Below, in pieces: positions 10,666 through 23,184 of a DNA stretch of 64,000 bases (within the stretch, counting starts at the first letter, position 1; the number at the start of each line of letters is the position of its first letter). The notes under the pieces are model-generated. The model was not told where the DNA came from. It searched no databases and worked only from the letters and a program-made list of their open reading frames with translations. Origin of the DNA: Vombatus ursinus (lineage: Eukaryota; Chordata; Mammalia; Diprotodontia; Vombatidae). Location: NCBI RefSeq assembly GCF_900497805.2, contig NW_020954562.1, positions 19,683,162 through 19,747,161 on the forward strand, in the 5' to 3' direction. Position numbers and translations under genes: made by a program.

Positions 10666-11645
10666 CTCTAGGCATCCAAAACTGGTTAGGCCTTGAACAA
10701 TCTGATTCATTCTTCTATTTTCTCTTTTTTCCAATCAGTCCAGATGAATTGTTTTCTCCTGACTTTGTTATGGTTATTAGCAGCCCCTATGTAATTATAG
10801 CATCTTTGCAAGAAGAAATTGTCTCCCCTACTTTACCCTCAGATTTGTATGTTTTCCCCCAGTTCCCCAGTCACTTGAGTCTACTTTCTCAATATAACCT
10901 TGTCATGATTGAAATTCAACAAAGGTAGACTGAGAAACCTTCTCTCCCAGCAAGATAACAGTTTAATATTAACAAATTGGTCAATGGCTTGCTCAGATTA
11001 TGTCAGATACCCCAAGATGGAGACAACTCATTTTCATAAGGTTAGAATCATAGAACATAACAGGGTAGGTAACATCATTGTATTGAAGACAACATGATTG
11101 CCCACATAGCTGAGGTGGAGGGAACAATAAGGTCAGCTGGAAGTTGGGAATTTAGGGGCTTGCAGCAACCCCCTCTTTCCTTCCTGTGACTAAGAAGAGT
11201 TCATTATTTGAGTCCACCTGCAAGATTAAAAGACAGTGGGCCAGACTTCCTTGGATAGAAGATTAGACCTCAATCCCTGATGTCCACCCATATTCTTCAA
11301 ATACAGCAGAATTCCTTGAGGCAAGACTAGAACAATGATTAGCTGTAGAGCTGGATTTCTGAACTTAACTCATTATAAGCCAGTTGAATTTCTGCACTGA
11401 GTTCAGAGACAAAGAACATGACTTAAGCAATTAATAGGACAAAAATGATTAATTGTAAATAGAATCAATACAAAATGATATAGAATCAATATGATCTTCA
11501 CAATATTAAAAATAAAATACTTCCCTTTACAACTCCAGACATCTAAAAAGTAGTATAATTTATGTCAATTTGACAGGGAAATATTTCATTTTAATGACTA
11601 TTCTACTACAGAGGGATTGGGCAGGAGATATGTTTAATGCCCTCT
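10666..11645. other. Unassigned
   Basis: Open frames of up to 95 codons show no recognisable protein signature. No confident repeat. Confidence 0.35.
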
Positions 11646-11649
11646 TTCT

Positions 11650-11915
11650 ATAATAAAGAATAGCTACATTTTATATAACTCTTTGAGACTTGGAAAACTC
11701 TTTACAAATATCATCTTATTTGATCTTCACAATAATCCTTGAGAGGTAGGTCCAATTAATATTTTCACTTTACAAAAACAGAAACTGAGAAAGGCAGAAA
11801 TTGAGTGACTTGCCTAGTCACATAGCTAGCAAGATTCTTGAGCAAGATAAACTCAGATCTTCTTGACTTGAGGTCCAATGTTCTATGCATTGTGCCACCT
11901 CACTTCCTGCTATCT
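11650..11915 (-). mobile_element. MIR/THER1-type SINE, nearly complete, antisense
   Basis: From left to right it shows the reversed 3' end ('atcatcttatttgatcttca'), the reversed core ('ttgcctagtcacatagctag') and the reversed tRNA-like head ending 'ttgtgccacctc'. Old and diverged. Confidence 0.8.
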
Positions 11916-12741
11916 AGGTATAAATCAGAAATATGACTTTTTGAAATGTATTTTGCAATATACAGTATGTGTGAAGTAGCCTAAACAAAAATCACCTCAG
12001 TCAATTTAAGAGACAGGAAGAGTCAGTTCTTTTACCCTTCATACCTTAGGCTGTATGTGAAAGGAAGCAATGAAGGTCATTCTTTAACAAATAAATGTCA
12101 AAAGCAATTTCCTTCAGGGTTAACTGTGGAACAATTTTCTACTCTTTTTCTTTATCTCATACTTCTTAAGGAGGTCCCATGCAAGTGGTTATTCTTGGAT
12201 TTTCCCTATCCAGAATGGGAGTTCAATGAACATAGCTAATCAAACATTTGGCTTTGGGGGCTGGAGATATATGAGAGAGTGGTGATAGTGAGGTCTGCTT
12301 TGCTTTCTTTTTTTCACCATGCAAATGTGCAAAAATGAAGCAAATTTTAAGCAGAATTAAGCCCTAGTTTTGATTTCCTGTCTTGAAAGACAAACCTGTT
12401 GATCAACTCTTTTGATGTCCATTTAAATTGTATTATTATTTAAAGCAATCTAATAATGGGATAGTACATTCAAAACCCTGAAATTCGTAGAGAAAAATCT
12501 TTATGACAAGCAGAGCTAGGAAGGGATAGAGATTAGTTAAAGTGATAATTATGACTAGATCAGAATTAGGCCCTATAGTATGGGGGCTAAATTGAGACAT
12601 GCATATATAGGTAGAGACAACCATGCATTTCAAAATTTGGGCTTGAAGTAGTTTAAATAAATCTTCAGAATAAAAATGCCTTTGACTTTCATCAATTTTC
12701 ACAAAGTAAAAGAGTGAAACAATTGTTTGGATGTCAGTGAG
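11916..12741. other. Unassigned
   Basis: No recognised repeat or gene. The minus-strand frame at 12436-12702 has no familiar motif. Confidence 0.35.
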
Positions 12742-13090
12742 TTGCTAAATATTTATTAAGTGCTTATTATGTTCCAGGCCCTATTCTAAGAGCTGGGGAT
12801 ATAAAAAGAGGCAAAAAACAGTCCCTGCCCTCAAGGGGCTCATGATATAATGGGGAGACAACAGGCAAACACACATCACAAACAAGCTATTTACAGGATA
12901 ACTTGAAAAATAATTAACAGAGGAAAGGCAGTGCAATTAAAGTGAGTTAGGAAAGGCTTCCCTAGAAGGTTGGATTTTACTTGGGACTTAAAGAAAGTCA
13001 GAGAAGCTAGGAGGCAGAGACAAGAAGGAAGAGTATTCTGCACATGGAGGATAGCCAGAAAAAAATGTGTAAAACCAAGAGATGAAGCTT
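12742..13090 (-). mobile_element. L2 LINE 3' part, antisense
   Basis: A well-kept reversed L2 tail: 'tatttattaagtgcttatta', then a 'cagtccctgccctcaagg' block, then the reversed C-terminal region ('gaaaggcttcccta', 'gaagctaggaggcagag'). This gives a clear reference for the other L2 pieces here. Part of an 89-codon plus-strand frame runs through it and is meaningless. Confidence 0.85.
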
Positions 13091-13161
13091 TTCTGAATTT
13101 GGCTATATTTCTGTTAACTAAGACAAATCTAATTTTAATATGGTCAATTCAATTCAACAGT

Positions 13162-13162
<1 letters not shown>

Positions 13163-13197
<35 letters not shown>

Positions 13198-13209
13198 GTG
13201 TGTGTGTGC
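13163..13209. repeat. (TG)n microsatellite
   Basis: About 23 TG units with a single TGCG interruption. It lies just before a SINE. Confidence 0.98.
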
Positions 13210-13224
13210 AAAGTAAGAAAAATA

Positions 13225-13435
13225 TTGTATTATGGATAGAGAACTGGTCTTGGCATCTGACAACCAGGCTTCAAATCCAACTTCTGATGGACATTGACTG
13301 TGAGATGTTCAGTAAGTCACTGAACCTGCAAGTACCCCATTTTCTAAGATGGTAACTCATAAAGAAAATGCTATTCTTTGCTGGTAGAGGAAGTTCCTTG
13401 CCTGAACCTTTTTACACCAATGAAATTATACGTCT
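13225..13435 (+). mobile_element. MIR-like tRNA-derived SINE (WSINE/THER1 type)
   Basis: Head 'tggatagagaactggtct', middle with 'gtcactgaacctg', and a 3' end 'acaccaatgaaattatac'. The same layout occurs in the copy at 62.3 kb. Confidence 0.7.
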
Positions 13436-13454
13436 TGTCAAAATAAAAAGACAA

Positions 13455-13645
13455 AGACAGAATGTTGGCTTAGTGAATAGAGGACTACTGTTGGAGTCAG
13501 GAAGAGCTGGATATGAGTCCTGCCATTAATCTCTATTATGTAATTGACTATAATAAAATAACTTCTCCTTTTGATGTTCTAGGAAACTCTTTAAAACTAT
13601 AGGTTCTAAAAGGTTTTCCAGTGTTCTATCAATAAAGCTATTTCC
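13455..13645 (+). mobile_element. Second MIR-like tRNA-derived SINE
   Basis: Head around 'gtgaatagaggactactg' with 'ggagtcaggaagagctgg', then 'ttaaaactataggttctaa'. The 3' part is weak. Confidence 0.5.
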
Positions 13646-14704
13646 CCAACTCCTTCAGGATGGCTTTCACTCTCACTCCCTTTCTCACACTAATGAAATC
13701 AAAGGATATTCAATAGAAGTACAAGGGACTGAGAATTTTAAAAAAATGATCATTAATGTATTGAATGCCAATGGGTAAATAAAGTCAGAGACTTTATTTT
13801 GTTTTCTATATCTAACAATATATGAAATGAATTATTATGAACAAAAACTAAGAGCTATATATCCTAAAAATAAGACCATTAACACAGCTATCCAAAGAGA
13901 CAAAATAGTGACAAATAAAAAAGCCTTCTTAGGTCACAGATTTCATAGCTTTTTTTCTGCAATGAATTTTCTTTATACTTAGCTCACTGGCACTGGTCCT
14001 TCCATCCTAACCTTCTCTGGAATGAATTTTATTTTAAGAGAAATATAAATTAAGGGGAAATTTAACATCTGAATCTAAGAACAATATGGTAGAATAAAGT
14101 ATATTTTAAAATGTCCTGAAAGCTGAGGTCACCATTGCCAAGGTCAGATGCATTCAGCAATTATCTTTGAGGTAAAAATAAATCTTTACGAACTCAATTT
14201 TTTTAACTTTAATGTAGCTTATTACCAAAGTTTCCCAACTGAAGTTATGGCCCTATTACATGAGAGTGTTTTTTTGTTTTTTTCTTTCATTTTATTTTTG
14301 CAGAGAACTTCCAGTTTACAAACAATGAGTCACCTGAGCTCTGAGGAGCACCTCTCCAATAACTTTTTGAAAATTACATTAGCAAGTAATCAGGAGTCTG
14401 AGAGATAAAGTACTAATGTGGTAGCTACAATTTTTTTTTCTCAACAAGACTTCATGAAACAATTGGGAAATCTGTGTAATTTTTATATGATTGTTTTTCT
14501 TAATGTACAAAAATGCAGAGTGAGCTAAAACAGAGAGAGCCCTAGAAAGAAAGTTACAAAACTTACTAGCTTGGTAACCTTGTGAAAGGCATATGAGAGT
14601 GATGATGAAGAAAAAATGATAATAATAATGATGAAATCCAAATAACAATAATATTCAATTAAATATAAGATGTCCAAAAGTCTTTAATTTAAGATTTACT
14701 ATCC
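13646..14704. other. Unassigned
   Basis: AT-rich, with a small AAT/ATG-rich patch near 14605-14650. 'gatgtccaaaagtcttta' near 14670 faintly recalls a mariner end but has no partner. Confidence 0.3.
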
Positions 14705-14940
14705 TTAATACTTTTAAAGATTACACTGTACTCTACCTATATTATCTCATTTGATTCTCACAATAACCCTGGTTGGCAGGCACTATTATCATTCTCATTT
14801 TATAGATGAGGCATCTTTGGTTGTGTTAGGTAAAGTGACTATCTCATAATTTATACAACTAGTAAATATCTCAGGAAATATTCAAACCCCGGCCTTCCTA
14901 AATTCATCATTTTATCCATTATGCAACAAGCTACCTCTTA
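14705..14940 (-). mobile_element. MIR/THER1-type SINE, antisense
   Basis: Reversed end with 'ttatctcatttgattctcac' and 'ctcattttatagatgaggca', through to 'atgcaacaagctacctc' at the reversed head. Confidence 0.75.
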
Positions 14941-15035
14941 CTTTATTAGTTTCATCATATGTAAAATATGAATAAAATATTCATACTACATACTTCATGG
15001 AGTTGTTTCATGGATCAAATTAAATACCCTGTGGC
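14941..15035 (+). mobile_element. MIR-type SINE 3' part, sense
   Basis: 'tcatatgtaaaatatgaata' followed by 'ggagttgtttcatggatcaa' is the MIR 3' half. It is opposed to the preceding copy. Confidence 0.5.
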
Positions 15036-15087
15036 TACTGTTTTGTTAGGAGAAAGTGCTAGAAACATTAACAACCTAGAAAGATTC

Positions 15088-15145
15088 TATTCAATTCAAC
15101 AAGCACTTGAAAAGTATCTGCTATTTGCTTTACTTTCTGATATTA
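15088..15145 (-). mobile_element. Short L2 tail fragment, antisense
   Basis: 'ttcaattcaacaagcacttg' followed by a degraded 'tatctgctatttgct'. Weak but of the right form. Confidence 0.35.
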
Positions 15146-15259
15146 AAAAGAGAACTTAGCATGCCAACTACAGGCCAGTAAGCTTGACTTTGATTCCTGG
15201 AAAAAAATTAAAATGACTTTAAAGAGATAATTGGTAAACATCTAAATAGGAAAGCAGTT

Positions 15260-15518
15260 AATTACAATGGGTAGCTAGGTGGCACAGTGGATAGAATTCT
15301 GGATACAGTAAGATTCATCTCCATGAGTTCAAATCTGACCTCAGATACTTACTAGCTGTGTGATCTTGGGTAAGTCACTTAATCCTGTTTGCCTCACTTT
15401 CCTCATCTGTAAAATGAGTTGGAGAAGGAAATGGCAAACCGTTCCACTATCTTTGCCAAGAAAACCTCAAATGGGATAACAAAGTGTCAGATATGACTAA
15501 ACAACAACAATTACAATG
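15260..15518 (+). mobile_element. MAR1 SINE with perfect 10-bp target-site duplication
   Basis: Body about 15270-15508: head 'gtagctaggtggcacagtgg', body with 'ttactagctgtgtgatcttg', tail with 'tctttgccaagaaaacctc' and ACAACAACAA end. AATTACAATG occurs at 15260-15269 and 15509-15518. It sits in the CR1 remnant, so it is younger than that element. Confidence 0.93.
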
Positions 15519-16312
15519 ACTCAGTATGACTGAGTTAAAAACAAGTTATATCAGACTCACCTGTTGTTTTTTTGGATTACTAAACTCACAGATGAGGAAT
15601 GCCATGAATATGGTTAATTTAAATTTTAACAAAGCTTTTTATCTTACTATTTTAACTTTTCTTAAATTCTACATTACTTTTGATCATGCTATTCTCATGA
15701 ACTAGACAGAAAACTGAGGATTACACAATAATACAAACAGAAAGATTCAGAACTGGCTTGATTGCCAAACTCCAAGTGCAGTTTTTAATGAATCAATATT
15801 AACATGGCAGTAGGTGTCCTGTGGCACACCTTAGATCTGTTGTTGACTCTGTGTTATTTAATATTTTAATCAGTGACTTGGATAGAGACATAGATGGTGT
15901 GATATTCAAATTTGCAAATGACACAAAACATAGAGAAACAAGTAGCACAGTGAATGAGACATAAAGGTTAGAGCGTTGGGTCAAATCTAATAAGGCAAAG
16001 TTCATTTGGGATTTGCATATAGGCAAAAGGAAGACAAAAGGCCTTGATTAACTATCATATGACAGGCAGTTGAAGGACTTGGCAAGTTTAGCCTATAGAG
16101 AAGAAGAATCTGGGAAGAAGAATCAATCAATTATCATTACCATCATCATCATCATTATCAAATGTCTTTCACAAGGTCATCAAGCTAGTATGATAGTTAT
16201 CTTTAAATATTTGAAGGGGTATTATGAGGAGGAGGGACTAGTATGTTCTATTTTTACTCAGAAGGTAGAATCAGGAGCAATGGGTAGAAGTTGCAAAAAA
16301 AAATACAAAATA

Positions 16313-16360
16313 CAAGGTCAACAGAACGTCGTCAGACGTTCAAGGTCAACGACGTCAACA
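16313..16360. repeat. CpG-dense short tandem duplication
   Basis: CAAGGTCAAC occurs at 16313-16322 and 16341-16350. Between them lies a perfect inverted repeat, AACGTC GTCA GACGTT (16325-16340). Five CpG sites fall in about 30 bases inside an otherwise CpG-poor old LINE. The GACGTCA core may come from the CR1 3' UTR itself. Confidence 0.7.
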
Positions 16361-16380
16361 GAAACTTACTAGCAACTGGC

Positions 16381-16667
16381 AAGAGTGGATTGGGTGTAGC
16401 TAGGTGGTGCAGTGAACAGAGTGCCAGGCCTGAAGTCAAGAGGACTCATCTACTTGAGTTCAAATCTAGCCTCAGAAACTTGCTAGCTGTGTGACACTGG
16501 GCAAATCACTTAACCCTGTTTGCCTCAGTGTCCTCGTCTTTAAAAAGAGCTGGAGGTGGAAATAGCAAACCACCCTGATATCTTTGCCAAGAGAACCCCA
16601 AATGAGGTCATGAAGAGTCAGACACAACTGAAAAATGACTGAAAAATAAGAAAAAGAGTGGAATGGG
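16381..16667 (+). mobile_element. MAR1 SINE with 14-bp target-site duplication
   Basis: Body about 16395-16653: head with 'gtagctaggtggtgcagtg', tail with 'tctttgccaagagaacccc' and a GACTGAAAAAT end. Flanks 16381-16394 and 16654-16667 match 13 of 14. The host CR1 resumes directly after it. Confidence 0.93.
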
Positions 16668-16835
16668 ATTCCTCCAAAGGTAATTGATTCACTCTTACTG
16701 GACACATTCAAGCACAGTCAAGATGGTACATTACAATGGAGATTCCTTTCCCATATGGTTGTGCTAGACAATTGTTACAGTCCTTTTTAACTCTCAAGTT
16801 TAATAATTCAATGATTCTTTGAACAACCTGGAAAG

Positions 16836-18240
16836 GTCAAGGCCTTGGGAAAAATCAAATACATTGTATTGGGTATCTTGGGATCAGAAAGACCAGGACT
16901 CAGGAAAAATACCAATCTTTGCATTCCCATCACAAGATTGGAATATTACTTAAACATTTCTTAATTCTATCTGTATATATGTAGGGCAAAACCACCTGCA
17001 ATAAATACATAAACTTCCTATAATTCTCATCAGCTGGTGTTTCATTGATACTAATATAGTAGCTATGATTTCTCAATGTCTTTTTGGATGATTCATCAGA
17101 GCTTGTCCTTAATTTTAGAATATATATGAGTAGAAAGCCTAAGCTGGAAGCAGAGATATTAATCTTCTATGAAAACCATCAAAGTCTCAGTCATATTTCT
17201 AACCACACTGTGGTTTCAATATTGTGTTAGACCACCCAACATTTGCCTAATAATGTATGTCTGCCTAGGCTCTGTCCCTAGATATCTCAGGTCCACTATA
17301 TTCAATTATAATATGAGACCCAATTCTAACAATAGGTGTTTCCCTTTCTGTGAAGCACTTATGTGTGTTGTGATTGGTATGCTAACTGCATGTGCAGATC
17401 ACAGAACACAACATTGAATATGGTAAATATAAAAAACAAAAAAATCTTCAGAATGGCACATTGCCACCCAAGCAACAAAAACTGTGGACTACGTTTGCTC
17501 ATTCCAAACACTTCATTTTTCACTTAAAAGTGAAGAAGTTCACACCACTGGATTGATGTACAAAGTTGATTTCCCTTGGGTTCTGAACTGATTTATTCTT
17601 ATAGGCTTTAGTCCAAAAAGTAGATGATGTGTAAGAAACCAATTGAAAGGCAATTCTAGTTATTTTTCCCCTTAAAATCAGTGGATAAAATGAATTCAAA
17701 ATAGCTTGGTATCTTTAAACAGGAAAAAATCAGAGAAAATTCTTTGCAGTACATTATAATGACAAGTTATTTATTTATTGATTGATTGATTGGTTCATTT
17801 GTTTACTAAAGACTGGGACTTCTCATCTCACTCAAGTTACAAGTGCAGAGGCTATTCACAGCACAATCTCAACCATGGATTTGCTCTAAAGGTTTGACCT
17901 GCTGTTTCTGACTTGAGTCAGTTCATTCCTCACTACTATTAAATACCAAAACCAAAAAAAAAAGAAATACCAAAACATTAATTCAAAGGGTTCCATGAGG
18001 AAAATCCTTTGATAACATTGGAGCATAAGATCATTAAATTATTATTTTATTTATTTTAAATGTTATTTATTTATTTATTACATAGTGAATTGATAATATT
18101 TCCTGCAAGTACACAAAGATTCACCCTGCCTTTCCCCTATGAATTGAATAACAACTATAACCATATGTTCTGTTAGCATTTGTTTAATTGTAGTACTTTC
18201 ATAGTATCAAGAAATGAGAAAGTACTATGGGAAGGGAATA
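16836..18240. other. Mostly unassigned; a faint MIR at about 16870-16985 and ATTT/GATT runs
   Basis: 'ttgggatcagaaagacc' near 16877 may be a MIR head. GATT units occur at about 17775-17795 and ATTT units at about 18040-18080. The 82-codon frame at 17169-17417 has no recognisable motif. No gene seen. Confidence 0.35.
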
Positions 18241-18245
18241 TGTTA

Positions 18246-18400
18246 CAGTATTTAGAATACTGGGCTTAGAGGCAGGAAGAGCTGGATTAAAAGGTATCTT
18301 TTGCAATAACTATGTAACCCTGGACAACATATTTGACCACTCTTTACTTTAGGCAATTTTCTAGTACTTTAAATATTTACTAAGTCAGATCTGTGTTGAA
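18246..18400 (+). mobile_element. MIR/THER1-type SINE, diverged
   Basis: 'ggcttagaggcaggaagagc' with 'ctatgtaaccctggacaa' gives the head and core of the family. Confidence 0.5.
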
Positions 18401-18514
18401 CATATGGTATTCATAGGATCATAGCATCCTAGATCAATTCCAATCCCCTTGCTTTAAAGAGGAGGAGATTAAGGATTAGGGATATTCAATGAGATAATTA
18501 AATGATGCAGTAAT

Positions 18515-18750
18515 ATAGCTGGACTTGGAGTGAAGAAGAAGTAATTTTAAATACTCTTCAAATACTACCTTTGCTGTGTGATCCTATGCAGGTCACTTCT
18601 TTCAGCCTCAGTTTCTTTATATGTAAAAAAGATATAATGATATCACCTACTTCACAAGTTGTTTTGAGGATATAAGGTCAAATAGAATGACATAATGTAT
18701 ATAATGTTTTGCAAATCTGAAAATGCCACATAGATGCTGTTATTATGATC
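18515..18750 (+). mobile_element. MIR/THER1-type SINE
   Basis: Head 'agctggacttggagtgaag', core 'gctgtgtgatcctatgcagg', 3' part 'cctacttcacaagttgtttt' and end 'gttttgcaaatctgaaaa', all in order. Confidence 0.75.
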
Positions 18751-18878
18751 ATCATCATTGTCTAAGGTCACTGAATCAAAAGTAGGAATTGAATCTAGGA
18801 CCTTTCATTCCAGTGGCCATGAAAGTCAATACATTAAGAGTTCCTTATGGAGATGAAATCACAAAGAATTGGTGTACT

Positions 18879-19556
18879 GTCAGTCAGTCAACAAACATTA
18901 GCCAAACACTATGTACTAGCCAATGTGCTAAGTGCTGGTATACAAAGAAAGACAAAAGATTTTTTGTTTGTTGGTTGGTTTGTTGGTTTGTTTTGCTTTG
19001 TTTTGTTTTTGTTTTGAGGACATGGGTACCTGATCTCAGGGAGCTTATTTTCTAATGAGGAAGACAACATGCTATCAACTAAGATAATACAAAAACTATT
19101 CAGTGTAATTGGGAAGTAATCTCAGAGAAATTGCAATAGCAGTATGTATAATGTGAGAAGAGATTGACAGAGAAAAGGCCTTTTTGAGAAGGTAGGATTT
19201 GAGCTGACTCTTGAAAGAAGCCATGGAATCTAGAAAATGGAGGAAAAGAGAATGAGCATTATAGGCATGAGGGACAACCAGAGAAAAGGAACAGAGGGAG
19301 ACAGTGTTGTGTTAAGGAACAATGACTTAGCTAGTGTCACTGGATCATAGAGAACATAGGGGATAGTAAAGTATGAGAAAACTAGAAAGGTTGGAAAGGG
19401 CCAGATTGTAAGGTCTTTAGGAAGGGGCCAGATTGTAAGGAATATAAAAGCCAAACTGACATTTTTATATGACACTGGAGATTATATGAAGCTACTGACA
19501 TGGTTAGATCTATGATTTAGGAAGATCACTTTGTCAGCTGAATATGAGATGAATTT
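18879..19556 (-). mobile_element. L2 LINE 3' part, antisense, long copy
   Basis: A reversed L2 of about 680 bp: the tail ('aatgtgctaagtgctgg'), the 'gatctcagggagcttatttt' block, and the reversed C-terminal coding part ('ggacaaccagagaaaagg', 'tgtcactggatcatagag', 'ttaggaagatcactttgtc'). A GTTT-rich run (18965-19018) expanded inside it. A 16-bp sequence is duplicated at 19398-19413 and 19425-19440. Confidence 0.85.
18965..19018. repeat. (GTTT)n/(GGTT)n microsatellite inside L2
   Basis: An irregular run of GTTT and GGTTT units. Confidence 0.85.
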
Positions 19557-19559
19557 CAG

Positions 19560-21175
<1,616 letters not shown>

Positions 21176-21350
21176 TAATTCTAATTCCTCATTTGTTAAT
21201 ATGTTGTTATCTGTCTCTGCTAAACATTGGTCTCTCTCATGTTCTTTCAATGATACTTCAGTATTCTATGGCTCACAGTCATATAACAAACCTCTCCCTC
21301 CCTACATGAAAATATAAATTTTGATATTCAGTTCAATCTCTAAGACACAG

Positions 21351-21396
<46 letters not shown>

Positions 21397-22163
21397 TACT
21401 GTGGTCTAGGAAGAAAACATAAAGAAAATTGTATCAAAGAAAGGGAAAGCTATTCTTCTCTTTGAAAGCAAAAGAAAGACAAGTTTTGAAATCACTGTGA
21501 CACTACCATTAGTGGTAGAAGTGGTAAAACATTGTACATTCTTCCCATCTGGAGATCTTCCTTGTCATTTATTTATTTCACTTGCCTAGGTGCCTGTGTT
21601 TTCTCTGAATACAGGTCATGTCAGAAATGAATTGTACCAGAATCAGTAAAAGATTACAGAAGCCAATTTGCTCCCCTCAAATGATAAAATGAAGCCTGGT
21701 TTTTGAAGCACAAAGACAGCTGATTGAATGAGAGAAGAAGGACTTGGGACTTGGAAGGGAAAAACAAAAGATGCTATTCAGATCGGTTGTCTTGGGCAAG
21801 AATATCATGACTTTGAGCTAAAGTAGCAAGGACTAAAGAGAGATTAAGTGAACAGGTTTCTTTTTATATCTTCACTGTATTTTATAGGGTACTTTCCTCC
21901 AGTGATATTTTTTTTTCATTTAAAGCCTATGTCTCCATGAGGTAGGTTAAATTCTGCTAGACTAAGCATTCAGACCAGTCCAATTTACCAAAGGTCATCT
22001 GAATGGCCAGACAGAAAAGTACTAGTCCTGCTGCTAACTTCAGCTTGAAGCAGAGCTGTACCTAACATGGGGATGAAGGGAAATTGAGCCATTGCATTGA
22101 CCTGGGAGGGGTCTACTTTCTATGGAACAAGTGTATGTAACCTAAAGTCTATGAATTTGTCTG

Positions 22164-22165
<2 letters not shown>
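21176..22165. other. Unassigned, with an (AG)n microsatellite
   Basis: Nothing recognised apart from the 21355-21394 AG run. Confidence 0.4.
21355..21394. repeat. (AG)n microsatellite
   Basis: About 20 uninterrupted AG units. Confidence 0.98.
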
Positions 22166-22210
<45 letters not shown>

Positions 22211-22320
22211 CACAGATAGATAGATCAATATCTATGTATATATATGCACACACATGTATATATGTATAATTGCATATATACCCATATGAATGTATACATA
22301 TAGTTATACATACATATGTA
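22166..22320. repeat. (CA)n microsatellite with TA/TG-rich extension
   Basis: About 21 CA units to 22208, then GATA and TATA/TATG-rich sequence. Confidence 0.95.
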
Positions 22321-22333
22321 TTTATTTTGTAAT

Positions 22334-22441
22334 CTCATTTATTTTATTTTATGCATCCAAAAATAGTCTGAGAAGGGCTCCACAAGAATCACCAGACTGT
22401 CAAACTATTCATGACACAGAAACAGTTTTAAAATGCCTGCT
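22334..22441 (-). mobile_element. hAT-like DNA transposon end
   Basis: 'ttttattttatgcatc', then 'gtctgagaagggctcc', 'tcaccagactgtcaaa' and a 'tcatgacacagaaa' block, in the order of the reversed terminus of an old mammalian hAT-type nonautonomous repeat. The opposite end is not seen nearby, so this is a fragment. Confidence 0.55.
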
Positions 22442-23184
22442 TCAGGTTGAGAGAAGTCTAAGATCTCCTTCAGCAGCAGCCATATCCATACTTTATGGTT
22501 TTCTGAACATGGTGTAGTTATTCCAGGCTATAATCACAGGATCCTGTTACTATCCTGCTTATCTTATGGGATACATAGCCAGAGCGGATGTTCCCTGTCA
22601 TCCCTCATGCTGGGTGAGGGATAGAACTTTTTGCAGGAAATGGGAGACTAGCTCTTTTCTTCTGGCACAACTTCAGGCTTAATTGGGCTATCCTCTGAGT
22701 TTCTACATGCTGCCCCATTTTTACCCAACTGTATTCAACTGGTCCTCTGGGGTATGATTTTATCCACCCTACTCAAAATGTGGTTAAACTGCTCTATGGA
22801 CAAAATTCATAACACTCTTCTCAACTTGTTTTGTCACAGTTATAGTCTCCACTAATTATGTCTTTGATATAAAATGTCCACATAGATGTCCAATCAAAAT
22901 TTTTCAGACCTCATTTGGAATCACCCTTGCAAGGGCATGTAAAATTAAATGGCTGAATTGCATGAATATGTTTCTTCCAAGGTATATTGGGTTATGCCCT
23001 GAGCAAATGTAAATTGTTATGGATGAGAATAAAATTGAAAATTCTCATTATTAAGGCCAAGTAACCTTCCTTTAATACATGGAGGAAACATGTGGATTTC
23101 TATGTTCTGAATTTAATAACTTCATCTTTCCCCTATGCCTCCACCACTACAGTAGTTCTTTCAAGTAAGCTCTTGAATGATGGG
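22442..23184. other. Unassigned
   Basis: Slightly higher GC than its surroundings at 22540-22780. No frame or repeat recognised. Confidence 0.35.

Larger units (their letters stand above)
15163..16835 (+). mobile_element. CR1/L3 LINE remnant: RT domain to 3' end, split by two SINEs
   Basis: Decayed RT motifs appear in order. N-Y-R-P-V-S-L-T lies near 15168. A stretch like LNFNKAF lies near 15620-15645. L-F-N-I-L-I-S-D-L-D with F-A-N-D-T near 15855-15930 corresponds to CR1's LFNIFINDLD and FADDT. The late-ORF stretch follows at 16070-16290, and the 3' end ('gatggtacattacaatgg' to 'ttcaatgattct') runs to 16835. Two MAR1 SINEs interrupt it at 15270 and 16395. Another CR1 3' piece is at 39.2 kb. 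Not functional. Confidence 0.7.

Noticed and set aside
12970-13239. 89-codon plus-strand frame ending in VCVCVC repeats
   Set aside because: Made of antisense L2 and a TG microsatellite.
15270-15345. tRNA-like head with A- and B-box-like sequence
   Set aside because: It is the promoter part of a MAR1 SINE, not a tRNA gene; no cloverleaf is kept.
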